From contig DLMH01000199.1 in NCBI GenBank assembly GCA_002478115.1, positions 1 through 8,569 on the forward strand: a stretch of DNA of 8,569 nucleotides, written 5' to 3'. The stretch is from Candidatus Acidiferrum typicum (GTDB lineage Bacteria; Acidobacteriota; Terriglobia; Acidiferrales; UBA7541). Position numbers and translations under genes: made by a program. Below are positions 1-7,527 of the stretch, one piece after another; the first letter of the stretch is position 1; every line of letters starts with the position of its first letter. A model generated the notes under the pieces. That model did not search any database, was not told where the DNA came from, and was given only the letters and a program-made list of their open reading frames with translations.

Positions 1-518
1 CTAACCGCGAGTTTGGCGACGCGCTATTACTCCCCTTGGGACGCTTCCACCCACGGGGTTAGGACCCTTCAAACGAACACGTCTCCGGATACGAAAAGGC
101 AGCGGCTGACAAAAAATGCTGCCAACTGGGTGCCTCCTATGCTCAGCTTCGATATGTTGCCGTGTCCGACTTTTCATCCGACAATTGCACCCGCCGGGCC
201 TCCGGTGCCAACTCTCTTCTTTGAAGAAAGTCTCTACAATCGTCCCCCTCCCGCGTCGGAATCCCTCTAAAATTCTTTCTCAGCTAACGCGAACGTCATC
301 GGAGCCTTACTGATCGCATCCGCCGTGCTTTGGCGAATGCCATCGATGGAGTCAGGTCCGCAGGGGGGCTCCCAGAAAGTTCTTTATCCGATCAGCAGCC
401 CGGTATCGTTTTGTAGCGTCGTTCTTATTGCTGCCGGCGGCATGGGGTTTTGAAAGGATAGCGGCCGAAGTGCGGTTCGGTAGACCACTACTTTTTGACT
501 TCCGAAAGGAAAACGACA
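1..518. other. 5' flank without a supported gene
   Basis: No convincing gene is visible here. One + frame is open from the window edge to a stop at 268-270, but its product is rich in Pro, Ser and Thr, has no recognisable motif and no ribosome binding site in front of any start. On the - strand a 58-codon frame runs from an ATG at 177-175 to a TAG at 3-1; it is rich in Arg and has no family resemblance I recognise. The segment may hold the promoter of the downstream operon, but I could not find a -35/-10 pair good enough to call. A short palindromic stretch (TTCTT-TG-AAGAA, 217-228) is present, of unknown meaning. Confidence 0.6.
505..510 (+). promoter_or_regulatory. Shine-Dalgarno deciding the RraA-like start
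   Basis: AAAGGA lies 8 bases before the ATG at 519. It favours that ATG over the in-frame TTG at 495, which has no purine-rich site in front of it and would add eight residues that do not look like part of the family. Confidence 0.7.
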
Positions 519-1217
519 ATGCGCGTCGCGCCTTTGTTGACCGAAGAAGAGCTTGACGCTCTTCGCCAGTTTGACACGTGCATGATCTCAAATGCGATTG
601 AAACGTTTGACGCCCGTCTCCGCAATACAGGATTTGCCGATGCCAAAGTGCGCTGCATGTTCAAAGATGCTCCTCCCATGGTGGGATATGCAGTCACGGG
701 CCGCCTTCGAAGCGGGGAACCGCCCATTGTGGGCGGAAGCTTCCGTGACCGCGTCGACTTCTGGAACAGCATCCTCGAGATTCCCGCGCCCCGCATCCTG
801 GTGCTGGAAGACATGGACACGCCGCCCGGCCGCGGCGCTTTCGTGGGCGATATGCATGCTGCCATTCTGAAGGCCCTGGGTTGCATCGGATACTTGACGA
901 ATGGCGCGGTTCGAGAACTGCCTGCGGTGCGGGCTATGGGTTTTCAGCTCTTCGCGGGAAGTGTAGCTGTTTCTCATGCATACGCCCACATCTTCGAAAT
1001 CGCAACGGTTGTCAAAGTGGGTGGAATGGAAGTGCGGCCTGGTGACTTGTTGCATGGGGACAGGCATGGTGTCCTCACCGTTCCGACAAAGATCGCGGGC
1101 AAGATTCCCAGAGTTGCCGAAGGACTGAGGCAAGCGGAGCAGAAGGTAATTAATCTTTGCCGATCACGGGATTTTTCGGTAGCAAAGCTGCGCGAAGTAA
1201 TGAACACGCTCAGGTAG
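519..1217 (+). CDS. RraA-like / HMG-aldolase-fold family protein
   Basis: A 232-residue soluble protein without signal peptide or membrane segment, so probably cytoplasmic. It resembles the RraA / 4-hydroxy-4-methyl-2-oxoglutarate aldolase fold: an N-terminal helical part (TEEELDALRQFDT..SNAIE), the loop GAFVGDMHA with G110-D111, the core ALGCIGYLTNGAVRE (residues 119-133), and the C-terminal GDLLHGDRHGVLTVP, which matches the family's GD..hgD.hGV..iP pattern. Known members are either class II pyruvate aldolases/oxaloacetate decarboxylases needing a divalent metal, or, as in E. coli RraA, binders of RNase E; sequence alone does not separate these. The usual Arg-Asp pair that binds substrate and metal is Arg132-Glu133 here, so the acid is kept but lengthened. 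The gene ends 34 bases before the efflux adaptor gene and may share its transcript. I am confident of the fold family, not of the reaction. Confidence 0.85.
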   Translation: MRVAPLLTEEELDALRQFDTCMISNAIETFDARLRNTGFADAKVRCMFKDAPPMVGYAVTGRLRSGEPPIVGGSFRDRVDFWNSILEIPAPRILVLEDMDTPPGRGAFVGDMHAAILKALGCIGYLTNGAVRELPAVRAMGFQLFAGSVAVSHAYAHIFEIATVVKVGGMEVRPGDLLHGDRHGVLTVPTKIAGKIPRVAEGLRQAEQKVINLCRSRDFSVAKLREVMNTLR

Positions 1218-1251
1218 AAAGCGGCCAGGGAATGCCGGCAAGGTAAACTCG

Positions 1252-2526
1252 ATGAATCAAGATTGCAATCGGTCCAGTAAGATCTGTGCTCGCGGGCCAA
1301 GAACGTTGCTTTCCTGTGCTGTCGCGGCGATTGTGGTCGCGCTAGCTATTTTGTCCTCCTGTTCAGAGAAAGGTAACGAACCGGTTCAAGCCAGTGGACC
1401 GACGGCCACCGTGGGTGTGACGAAGGTGGTGAAGAAATCACTCGGCCGACAAATCACTTTGTCTTCCGAACTGGTGCCCTTCCAGGAGATTGACGTTTAT
1501 GCGAAGGAATCCGGCTACGTGAATAAGCTGCTTGTCGATTACGGAACCCACGTGAAGGCTGGCCAATTGATGGCAATCCTGGAAATTCCGGAACTGGAGG
1601 CGCAGCTTCAGGAAGACCAGGCGGAAATAAAGAATGCGGCCGATCAGGTCAGTCGCGCTCAACATGAGTTGTACCGGTATCAAGCGCAGTACAAGGCGCT
1701 TCACCTGCAATACACGCGCTTGAATGGAGTCTTTGAGAGCCAACCCGGAATTGTGGCGCAGCAAGAAGTGGACGACGCGCAGGGGAAAGACCTGGCGGCA
1801 TCGTCACAGGTGGATGCCGGACAGGCAGCTCTGGAGGCGGCCCAGAGCCAAATGTCCGTAGCTAAGGCGAAACTGTCTCACGATCAGAGCCTGTTCGACT
1901 ATTCCAGAATCACGGCGCCGTTTCCTGGAGTCATTACTGAGCGCTACGCAAATTTGGGCACGCTGGTGCAGGCCGGTACAAGTTCGAGCACGCAGGCGAT
2001 GCCAATCGTCCGGCTGTCCGAGGACGATCTCTTCCGGCTCGTGATTCCGGTTCCGGAGTCTTACGTACGATACATCCGTATTGGCGACCATGTGGATGTT
2101 CTTGTCCCGTCGCTCAACCACACTTTCCCGGGAAAGGTGGCGCGGTTCTCCGTGGATGTCAGGGAAGACACTCGCACCATGCACACGGAGGTAGATGTTC
2201 CTAACCCGCAGCGAGTCTTGCTGCCGGGTCTCTATGCGAACGCAGAGCTTCTACTCGACCGAAAAAATGATGTTCCGACGGTGCCGGTCCAGGCCTTGAA
2301 TCACGAAGGCGACAAAACAACCGTTTTTGTAGTGAACCGGGATGGGGAGCTGGAGGACCGAGCCGTGCAAGTCGGATTGCAGACGGCGAGCGATGCCGAA
2401 ATCACGTCCGGATTGAGCGAAGGAGAGCAGGTCGTCATGAGCGATCGCAGTGGTTTGAAGCCCGGCGAAAAGGTTCATCCCCAGGCGGTGAGCGTAATGC
2501 AGTACCAGGAGGAGAGCACACAGTAA
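1252..2526 (+). CDS. RND efflux periplasmic adaptor lipoprotein (HlyD/AcrA-type)
   Basis: A 424-residue membrane fusion protein that would link the downstream RND permease to the outer-membrane channel. The N-terminus has a basic stretch, a hydrophobic helix (about residues 18-34) and a lipobox LSSC with Cys37, so it is probably a lipidated protein anchored facing the periplasm. Then come the first half of the lipoyl/barrel-sandwich domain (YAKESGYVNKLLVDYGTHV, from residue 83), an alpha-helical coiled-coil hairpin rich in Gln, Ala and Glu (about 110-210), the second lipoyl half (ITAPFPGVITERY, from residue 220), a beta-barrel domain (about 255-340) and a membrane-proximal C-terminal domain. 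Length and order are normal for the family. AAGG at 1240-1243 sits 8 bases before the ATG. The permease gene follows after 54 bases, as expected for a pump operon. The substrate cannot be deduced. Confidence 0.95.
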   Translation: MNQDCNRSSKICARGPRTLLSCAVAAIVVALAILSSCSEKGNEPVQASGPTATVGVTKVVKKSLGRQITLSSELVPFQEIDVYAKESGYVNKLLVDYGTHVKAGQLMAILEIPELEAQLQEDQAEIKNAADQVSRAQHELYRYQAQYKALHLQYTRLNGVFESQPGIVAQQEVDDAQGKDLAASSQVDAGQAALEAAQSQMSVAKAKLSHDQSLFDYSRITAPFPGVITERYANLGTLVQAGTSSSTQAMPIVRLSEDDLFRLVIPVPESYVRYIRIGDHVDVLVPSLNHTFPGKVARFSVDVREDTRTMHTEVDVPNPQRVLLPGLYANAELLLDRKNDVPTVPVQALNHEGDKTTVFVVNRDGELEDRAVQVGLQTASDAEITSGLSEGEQVVMSDRSGLKPGEKVHPQAVSVMQYQEESTQ

Positions 2527-2536
2527 ACAGTGTAGA

Positions 2537-2561
2537 TCGTGGACGCCTGACCCGACCACGA
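2537..2561. repeat. Inverted repeat between adaptor and permease genes
   Basis: TCGTGG (2537-2542) and CCACGA (2556-2561) form a perfect 6-base inverted repeat around a 13-base loop, 8 bases upstream of the permease Shine-Dalgarno (AGGA, 2569-2572). There is no T-run, so it is not a typical terminator. It could be a small mRNA hairpin affecting relative expression or stability, or chance. Confidence 0.4.
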
Positions 2562-2580
2562 ATGCAACAGGACAAACTTT

Positions 2581-5500
2581 ATGCCAGGGTTTTCGATTCG
2601 TAATCCTTACTTCATCATCGTGATCTGCCTGACACTTCTGGTCATCGGCGTGACCAGTCTGGCGCGGATGCCAGTCGATTTATTCCCACCGATTAACTTG
2701 CCCGAGGTGGTCGTAGCCACGTTTTACACGGGCATGCCGCCGGAGGATATTGAAACCGATATCACCGATCCCCTGGAGCGATTCTTTACTCTCGCTTCCG
2801 GCGTGGACCACATGGAATCGCGGTCCATGTTGGGCGTCAGCATCATCCGCGTCTACTTCCAGCCGGGAACCAGCGCCGACGCCGACGTAAGCGAGCTGTC
2901 CAACTTAGCTCTCGCCGACTTGAAGCGTCTGCCACCGGGGACGCTGCCTCCCGTGGTCCTCAAGTTCGATGCCTCCAGCCTGCCCGTGGCGCTGGTTACC
3001 GTTAAAGGCGAGGGACTCGACGAAACTCAGCTTCACGACTACGCCCAGTTCCAGATTCGCAATCAGATCGCGGTCGTGCCGGGCGCCGAAATCCCTGGCG
3101 TGTTCGGCGGAATCTACCGCCAAATCATGGTCTACGTCGATCCCTACAAATTGCAGTCCCGTCAATTGAGTGTGATGGACGTGGTAGGTGCGGTCAACGA
3201 TTCCAACCTAATTCTGCCAGCGGGCGACGTAAAGATGGGACCGTACGATTACTTCGTTTACTCCAACAGCCTGGTTGACAACATGAAGCAGTTGGGGGAG
3301 GTTCCGCTCAAAGTCAAGGGCAACTCCTGGGTAACGGTGAACGACGTAGGCAAAGCGGAGGACGCTCACGGGATTCAGTCCAACATTGTGCGAATTGATG
3401 GCCAAAGATCCGCCTACATTCCCATCATGAAGCAGGGCGGCGATACCAACACCATCGCGCTGGTGGATGGTGTCCGCCAGCTCATCAAGCACCTGTACGA
3501 CATTCCTCCGCAGATGAAGACCAGCATCGTCTTTGATCAATCGGTATACGTGAAGGAGGCGATCAACACCGTATTGCACGAGGGCTTTCTGGGCCTGATT
3601 CTCACCAGCCTGATGATCCTGATCTTCCTGGGCAGCTTTCGCGCCACTTCGGCCGTGCTGCTTTCGATTCCGTTGTCGGCGCTGGCCGCACTCGTGGTGC
3701 TGGCTCTGATGGGTGGGACGGTGAACACGATGATCCTGGGCGGAATGGCGCTAGCTTTCTCGCGCGTGATCGACAATTCAGTGATTTCACTCGAGAACAT
3801 CTACCGGCATTTGGAAATGGGAGCCGTCCCCATGGTGGCCGCCGAAGTCGGCGGGGCGGAAGTAAACCTGGCAGTGTTGGCCGCAACCCTGGTGGATGTG
3901 GTCGATTTCTTTCCCGTCGTTTTTCTCTATGGCGTCGCCAAGTTTCTCTTTTCGGCATTGGCTCTGGCTTTTTGTTTGTCGCTGCTGGCTTCGTTTGTGG
4001 TGGCGATGACGGTGATTCCTTTGTTCTGCTCGCGCTACCTGAAGGCGGTTCCGCACGGCGAAAGGCATGCCGGCAAGGAAAATGAGTATGATATTGAACC
4101 CACATCCGCAACCGGTCACTCCTGGATGGAGCGCTTCAATGCCCGCTTCAACCGGATGTTTAACAAGGTCCTAGATTATTACGAACACTGGGTGAGGCGG
4201 GCGGTGGCGCGTCCCGGGCTTACAGTTGCAATTTTGAGCGGCGCGTTCCTGGCAAGCTTGGCGATTTATCCGCTGCTTGGGCTGGCGTTTTTTCCCAAGA
4301 CGGACGCCGGGCAGTTTACGATCAACGTTAAGGTCCCCACCGGTACGCGCATTGAGATAGCGAACGAATACGTCGCGAAGGTGGAGGATTTGATCCGGCA
4401 TGAGGTAGAACCAAAGGATTTCAAGCGGATCGTCTCCAACATTGGGGTAGTCCCGGACTTTTCCTCGCTTTACACCACTAATTCTGGTCCCTACACCGCA
4501 ACCGTCCAAGTGGCGCTAAACGAACCGCACCGGCTCAGCAGTTTTGAGTATATGGACCGGGTGCAGAAGGCAATGGCAAGCCAGTTTCCCGATATTCGCA
4601 CATTCTTTTCCAGTGGTTCGATGGTCGACGCCATTTTGAATTCGGGTGCTCCGGCTCCCATTGACGTGCAGGTCAGCAGCCCTGATCTGGACCAGATCTA
4701 TGGCATCGCGCAAAACCTAGCTACTCGCTTTCGTGAGGTGCATGGCGTCGGTCAAGTCTTCATTCCGCAAGATATGAACTATCCGGCTCTCCGGCTCGAC
4801 GTGAATCGCGTACACGCGGGCGAGTTGGGCCTGACGCAAAAAGACGTGGTGGATAATGTGATCACCGCGCTCAATTCCAACTACATGATCGCCCCCAACT
4901 ATTGGGTCGATCGCAGTAGCGGCAACGACTATTACCTCACGGTGCAGTACTTCGAGCATGGCAGCGCCGCCATTCACAACATGGCCGACCTGGGACAGAT
5001 TCCACTGCGCGACCCTGGCAACGGAGCGGAAATGAGCTGCGGCCCCGCCGGTCCGCCCCCGCCGCAGCCCGGAAGCGGCCGCTCTTCGTGGGCGTGTGCT
5101 GGACGAAGTAGGCCGACTACGGTTCTCAAGAATGTTGTCGACGTGAAACAGGTCCTGACGCCGACGGAAGTGGACCACTATCAGATTCAGCGTGCCGTTG
5201 ATATCTTCGTCACCCCCAACGGGGAGGACCTGGGACGCGTGACCAGTTCGATTCGCGATATTCTCGCGAAGGAGAAGATTCCTTCCAACGTGCGCGTGAA
5301 TCTGCGCGGGATGGTCCAGGGCATGGAGGCCTCCTTTAAGAGCTTTGCCTTCGGGTTCCTGATTTCTTTTCTCTTGCTGTTCCTGATCCTGACCGCGCAG
5401 TTCAAGTCATTCATCGATCCTTTCCTGATTATGCTGGCAATTCCTATGGGGTTCATCGGCGTGCTGATCATTCTGCCGCTCACCCATAGCACATTGAACG

Positions 5501-5868
5501 TTATGTCGCTGATGGGGGTTCTGATGCTGGTCGGTATCGCGGACTCGAACAGCATTCTCATCGTTGATTTTGCTCACAATCTGGAAAAGCAAGGTCTGTC
5601 GCCGGCGGATGCGGTCATCACCGCGTGCCGCGTGCGCCTGCGGCCCATTTTGATGACCTCTCTGGCGACGATTATCGGGATGATTCCGATGGCGCTGAAA
5701 ATGGGGACTGGCGCGGAACAATACGCCCCAATGGCCAAGGCCATCATCGGAGGTTTGACCTCTTCAGTGGTATTAACAATCTTCATCGTGCCAGCCGCTT
5801 ATCTGTTGGTTTATGGCAAACGCGGAGCGCAGAACGCGGCGAACTCGACGCCGGAGCCGGCGCAATGA
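2581..5868 (+). CDS. RND efflux transporter, inner-membrane permease subunit
   Basis: A 1095-residue AcrB/MexB-type permease of the RND superfamily (AcrB has 1049), expected as a trimer in the inner membrane driving substrate export with the proton gradient. TM1 is near residues 9-28, followed by a large periplasmic porter/docking region to about 330, TM2-TM6 (about 336-480), TM7 (about 546-568), the second periplasmic region to about 915, and TM8-TM12 (about 920-1080). The conserved RLRPILMTSLATIIGMIPMA in TM11 is intact. In TM4 the usual Asp-Asp pair is Asp398-Asn399 (IDNSV), and in TM10 the usual Lys is Ser989 preceded by Asp988 (GIADSNS). Residues 811-845 form an unusual Gly/Pro/Ser/Cys-rich segment. 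AGGA 8 bases before the ATG supports the start. It lies between its adaptor and channel genes. Whether it exports drugs, solvents, lipids or other compounds is not visible. Confidence 0.96.
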   Translation: MPGFSIRNPYFIIVICLTLLVIGVTSLARMPVDLFPPINLPEVVVATFYTGMPPEDIETDITDPLERFFTLASGVDHMESRSMLGVSIIRVYFQPGTSADADVSELSNLALADLKRLPPGTLPPVVLKFDASSLPVALVTVKGEGLDETQLHDYAQFQIRNQIAVVPGAEIPGVFGGIYRQIMVYVDPYKLQSRQLSVMDVVGAVNDSNLILPAGDVKMGPYDYFVYSNSLVDNMKQLGEVPLKVKGNSWVTVNDVGKAEDAHGIQSNIVRIDGQRSAYIPIMKQGGDTNTIALVDGVRQLIKHLYDIPPQMKTSIVFDQSVYVKEAINTVLHEGFLGLILTSLMILIFLGSFRATSAVLLSIPLSALAALVVLALMGGTVNTMILGGMALAFSRVIDNSVISLENIYRHLEMGAVPMVAAEVGGAEVNLAVLAATLVDVVDFFPVVFLYGVAKFLFSALALAFCLSLLASFVVAMTVIPLFCSRYLKAVPHGERHAGKENEYDIEPTSATGHSWMERFNARFNRMFNKVLDYYEHWVRRAVARPGLTVAILSGAFLASLAIYPLLGLAFFPKTDAGQFTINVKVPTGTRIEIANEYVAKVEDLIRHEVEPKDFKRIVSNIGVVPDFSSLYTTNSGPYTATVQVALNEPHRLSSFEYMDRVQKAMASQFPDIRTFFSSGSMVDAILNSGAPAPIDVQVSSPDLDQIYGIAQNLATRFREVHGVGQVFIPQDMNYPALRLDVNRVHAGELGLTQKDVVDNVITALNSNYMIAPNYWVDRSSGNDYYLTVQYFEHGSAAIHNMADLGQIPLRDPGNGAEMSCGPAGPPPPQPGSGRSSWACAGRSRPTTVLKNVVDVKQVLTPTEVDHYQIQRAVDIFVTPNGEDLGRVTSSIRDILAKEKIPSNVRVNLRGMVQGMEASFKSFAFGFLISFLLLFLILTAQFKSFIDPFLIMLAIPMGFIGVLIILPLTHSTLNVMSLMGVLMLVGIADSNSILIVDFAHNLEKQGLSPADAVITACRVRLRPILMTSLATIIGMIPMALKMGTGAEQYAPMAKAIIGGLTSSVVLTIFIVPAAYLLVYGKRGAQNAANSTPEPAQ
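5011..5115 (+). other. Low-complexity insert in the RND permease
   Basis: Codons 811-845 encode a run rich in Gly, Pro, Ser and Arg with Cys820, Cys839 and Trp837, flanked on both sides by ordinary permease sequence (LGQIPLR before, TTVLKNVVDVKQV after). In AcrB the matching place is a short loop around VRAADGQMVPF near the boundary of the docking and porter subdomains, so this is about 25-30 residues longer. The DNA is markedly C/G-rich and includes CCGCCCCCGCCGC. The + frame stays open, but another frame is also open from about 5036 to beyond 5115 and reads an ordinary-looking Ala/Arg/Glu-rich peptide, so two compensating frameshifts cannot be excluded. Confidence 0.55.
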
Positions 5869-5926
5869 AACAGAAACACCCCGCTTCCTGGAAGCGCTCA
5901 GCGACCCACGCGGCACCTCATGAAGT

Positions 5927-5932
5927 GAGAGG
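5927..5932 (+). promoter_or_regulatory. Shine-Dalgarno deciding the channel-protein start
   Basis: GAGAGG lies 7 bases before the ATG at 5940. That start gives a protein beginning directly with a signal peptide, so it is preferred over the in-frame ATG at 5865, which overlaps the permease stop as ATGA. Confidence 0.7.
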
Positions 5933-5939
5933 CAACCCG

Positions 5940-7448
5940 ATGACGAGGGCTAATACTTTCCTACTTTGTACATTACTGTCGATTGTGTGGGCGGTTCTGA
6001 CCCAGTCTGGCTTCGCACAAACCCCCGACAAGTCCGGGTCAGTCGAAAACTTACCTTCCGCCCCGCAGCCGCAAAACCCGCTGCCGCGTGTACTGGCCCC
6101 GGAGGCCACACTGGTCGCCACCTTTCCTCACGGGGCTGGGTTGCAGGGGCGTTCCTCCGTTGATCCTCAGGTGTCGCCAGCCGCGGCGACGCCAGGCGGC
6201 GTTATGCGTTTAACCCGCGCCCAGGCAGAGCAGTTGGCCCTCAAGAACAATCCTCGCATCAGTGTGGGGCGTCTGCTTGCGCTGGCGCAACATCAGATCT
6301 ATCGCGAGACCAGAGCGGCGGAACTTCCCACTTTTAATGGCGCCGTCACCGCAGTCGACGCCAATGAAGGCAGCCGCATCGGCGCGGGGGCCCTCAATGC
6401 ACCGCGTTTGCTTGAGCATGCAGGCGGCGGAGTCACGCTCGTCCAGCTCATCACCGACTTTGGGCGTACCGTTAACCTGATGTCCTCTGCAAAGCTCCAG
6501 GAAAAGGCGCAAAACGCCAATGCGCTGGCCACCACCGAAGATATCGTTCTCGCCACCGACCAGGCTTTTTACAACGCCCTGCAGGCCCAGGCTCTGCTCA
6601 AGGTTGCGCAACAAACTGTGACGACACGAGGGTCAGTAGAGCATCAAATCGACGAACTGACGAAGAACAAGCTGAAATCAAGCCTGGATCTGGCCTTTGC
6701 CCAGGTGAATCTTTCCCAAGCCAAGCTGCTGCAACTCGATGCAGAGAATAATGTAAATTCGACAATCGCCGCGCTCACGGCGATCCTTGGCTTCGACAAG
6801 CAGATCACCTACGAATTGACCGAAGAGGACACGCAACTTCCGCCACCGCCTCCGGATGTGGACGTGCTCATCAATACCGCCATGCAGCAACGTCCCGATC
6901 TGCAAGCACTCACCTATGGTCAACAGGCGGCGGAAAAGTTCCGTCGCGCTCAGCGCGAACAGCTCTTGCCTACCATCAGCGCTCTTGGTATAGCGGGAGT
7001 GACTCCGGTGCGTCCCGACTGCTTTGGCGGCTGCTTTTCCAATTACTTCATTTCCAGCTGGTACGGTGCCATCGGCGTCAATATGAACGTTCCAATCTTT
7101 AATGGCTTCCTTTTCACTGCGGAAGCTTCGGAAGCAAATTACCGGGCAAAAGCTGCGGCCGAGAACACCCGGGATCTGCGCGACCAGGTGGTGCGCGATG
7201 TTCGCACGGCGTGGCTATCGACGAATACGGCATTTCAGCGCGTCGGCGTGGAAGAGGAACTCGCCAAGGAAGCCGACTTGGGATTGACTCTCGCCCAGGG
7301 CCGTTATCAGCTTAGCTTGGGCTCAATCGTCGAACTCAGTCAGGCACAGTTGCAGCAGACCGATGCCGCCATCGGCTATGTGAACGCTCAGTACCAGTAT
7401 CGGCTGTCTCTCTCAACCCTGAACTTTGAGATTGGGGTGCAGCCCTAG
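5940..7448 (+). CDS. TolC-family outer-membrane efflux channel (OEP)
   Basis: A 502-residue outer-membrane efflux protein that would form the trimeric exit duct of the pump. Residues 1-26 are a signal peptide (hydrophobic core LLCTLLSIVWAVL, cleavage probably after GFA). Unlike a classic lipoprotein OEP there is no lipobox. A Pro/Ala-rich linker (about 27-85) precedes the first OEP repeat, beginning LTRAQAEQLALKNNP at about residue 90 and running to about 295 with long helices of the coiled-coil tunnel. A run of six prolines at about residue 300 joins the second repeat, which starts DVLINTAMQQRPDLQAL and ends near 500. Each repeat has the beta-strand, loop, beta-strand element; the second loop carries Cys361 and Cys365. 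The reading frame is open far upstream into the permease gene, but that part is not translated from a plausible start. The gap of 71 bases to the permease stop fits one operon. Confidence 0.94.
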   Translation: MTRANTFLLCTLLSIVWAVLTQSGFAQTPDKSGSVENLPSAPQPQNPLPRVLAPEATLVATFPHGAGLQGRSSVDPQVSPAAATPGGVMRLTRAQAEQLALKNNPRISVGRLLALAQHQIYRETRAAELPTFNGAVTAVDANEGSRIGAGALNAPRLLEHAGGGVTLVQLITDFGRTVNLMSSAKLQEKAQNANALATTEDIVLATDQAFYNALQAQALLKVAQQTVTTRGSVEHQIDELTKNKLKSSLDLAFAQVNLSQAKLLQLDAENNVNSTIAALTAILGFDKQITYELTEEDTQLPPPPPDVDVLINTAMQQRPDLQALTYGQQAAEKFRRAQREQLLPTISALGIAGVTPVRPDCFGGCFSNYFISSWYGAIGVNMNVPIFNGFLFTAEASEANYRAKAAAENTRDLRDQVVRDVRTAWLSTNTAFQRVGVEEELAKEADLGLTLAQGRYQLSLGSIVELSQAQLQQTDAAIGYVNAQYQYRLSLSTLNFEIGVQP

Positions 7449-7514
7449 GCGCCGGTCGGGAAAAGGAGGGCCGGAGCGAACCAGCTAGTGACCTGCGCAG
7501 GAAACTGTTCCCTG

Positions 7515-7520
7515 TATCAT
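7515..7520 (+). promoter_or_regulatory. -10-like box just before a possibly leaderless gene
   Basis: TATCAT matches the -10 consensus at five of six bases and ends 7 bases before the ATG at 7528, so transcription could begin at the start codon itself. No good -35 is found at the usual distance; GTGAC at 7488-7492 is too far away. The 79-base gap after the channel gene otherwise holds only a Shine-Dalgarno-like AAGGAGG (7463-7469) with no start codon at a useful distance. Confidence 0.35.
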
Positions 7521-7527
7521 TCTCAGC

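Noticed and set aside
1..177. 58-codon minus-strand frame ending at the window edge
   Set aside because: Arg-rich with no recognisable motif, and no ribosome binding site that I could confirm; too short to support without homology.
13..270. 85-codon + frame in the 5' flank
   Set aside because: Pro/Ser/Thr-rich with no motif or start signal; it may be a relic of a gene tail, but nothing shows this.
495..500. TTGACT as a -35 box
   Set aside because: It matches the consensus well but lies only 19 bases before the RraA-like ATG, so it would place a promoter inside that gene, and no matching -10 is evident.
3602..4119. Long minus-strand frames inside the permease gene
   Set aside because: They are antisense shadows of a conserved membrane protein, rich in Arg and Pro, as expected from GC-rich coding DNA.
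5625..5939. N-terminal extension of the channel-protein frame into the permease gene
   Set aside because: The frame is open but overlaps the conserved C-terminal TM region of the permease, has no ribosome binding site, and would bury the signal peptide over 100 residues inside the protein.
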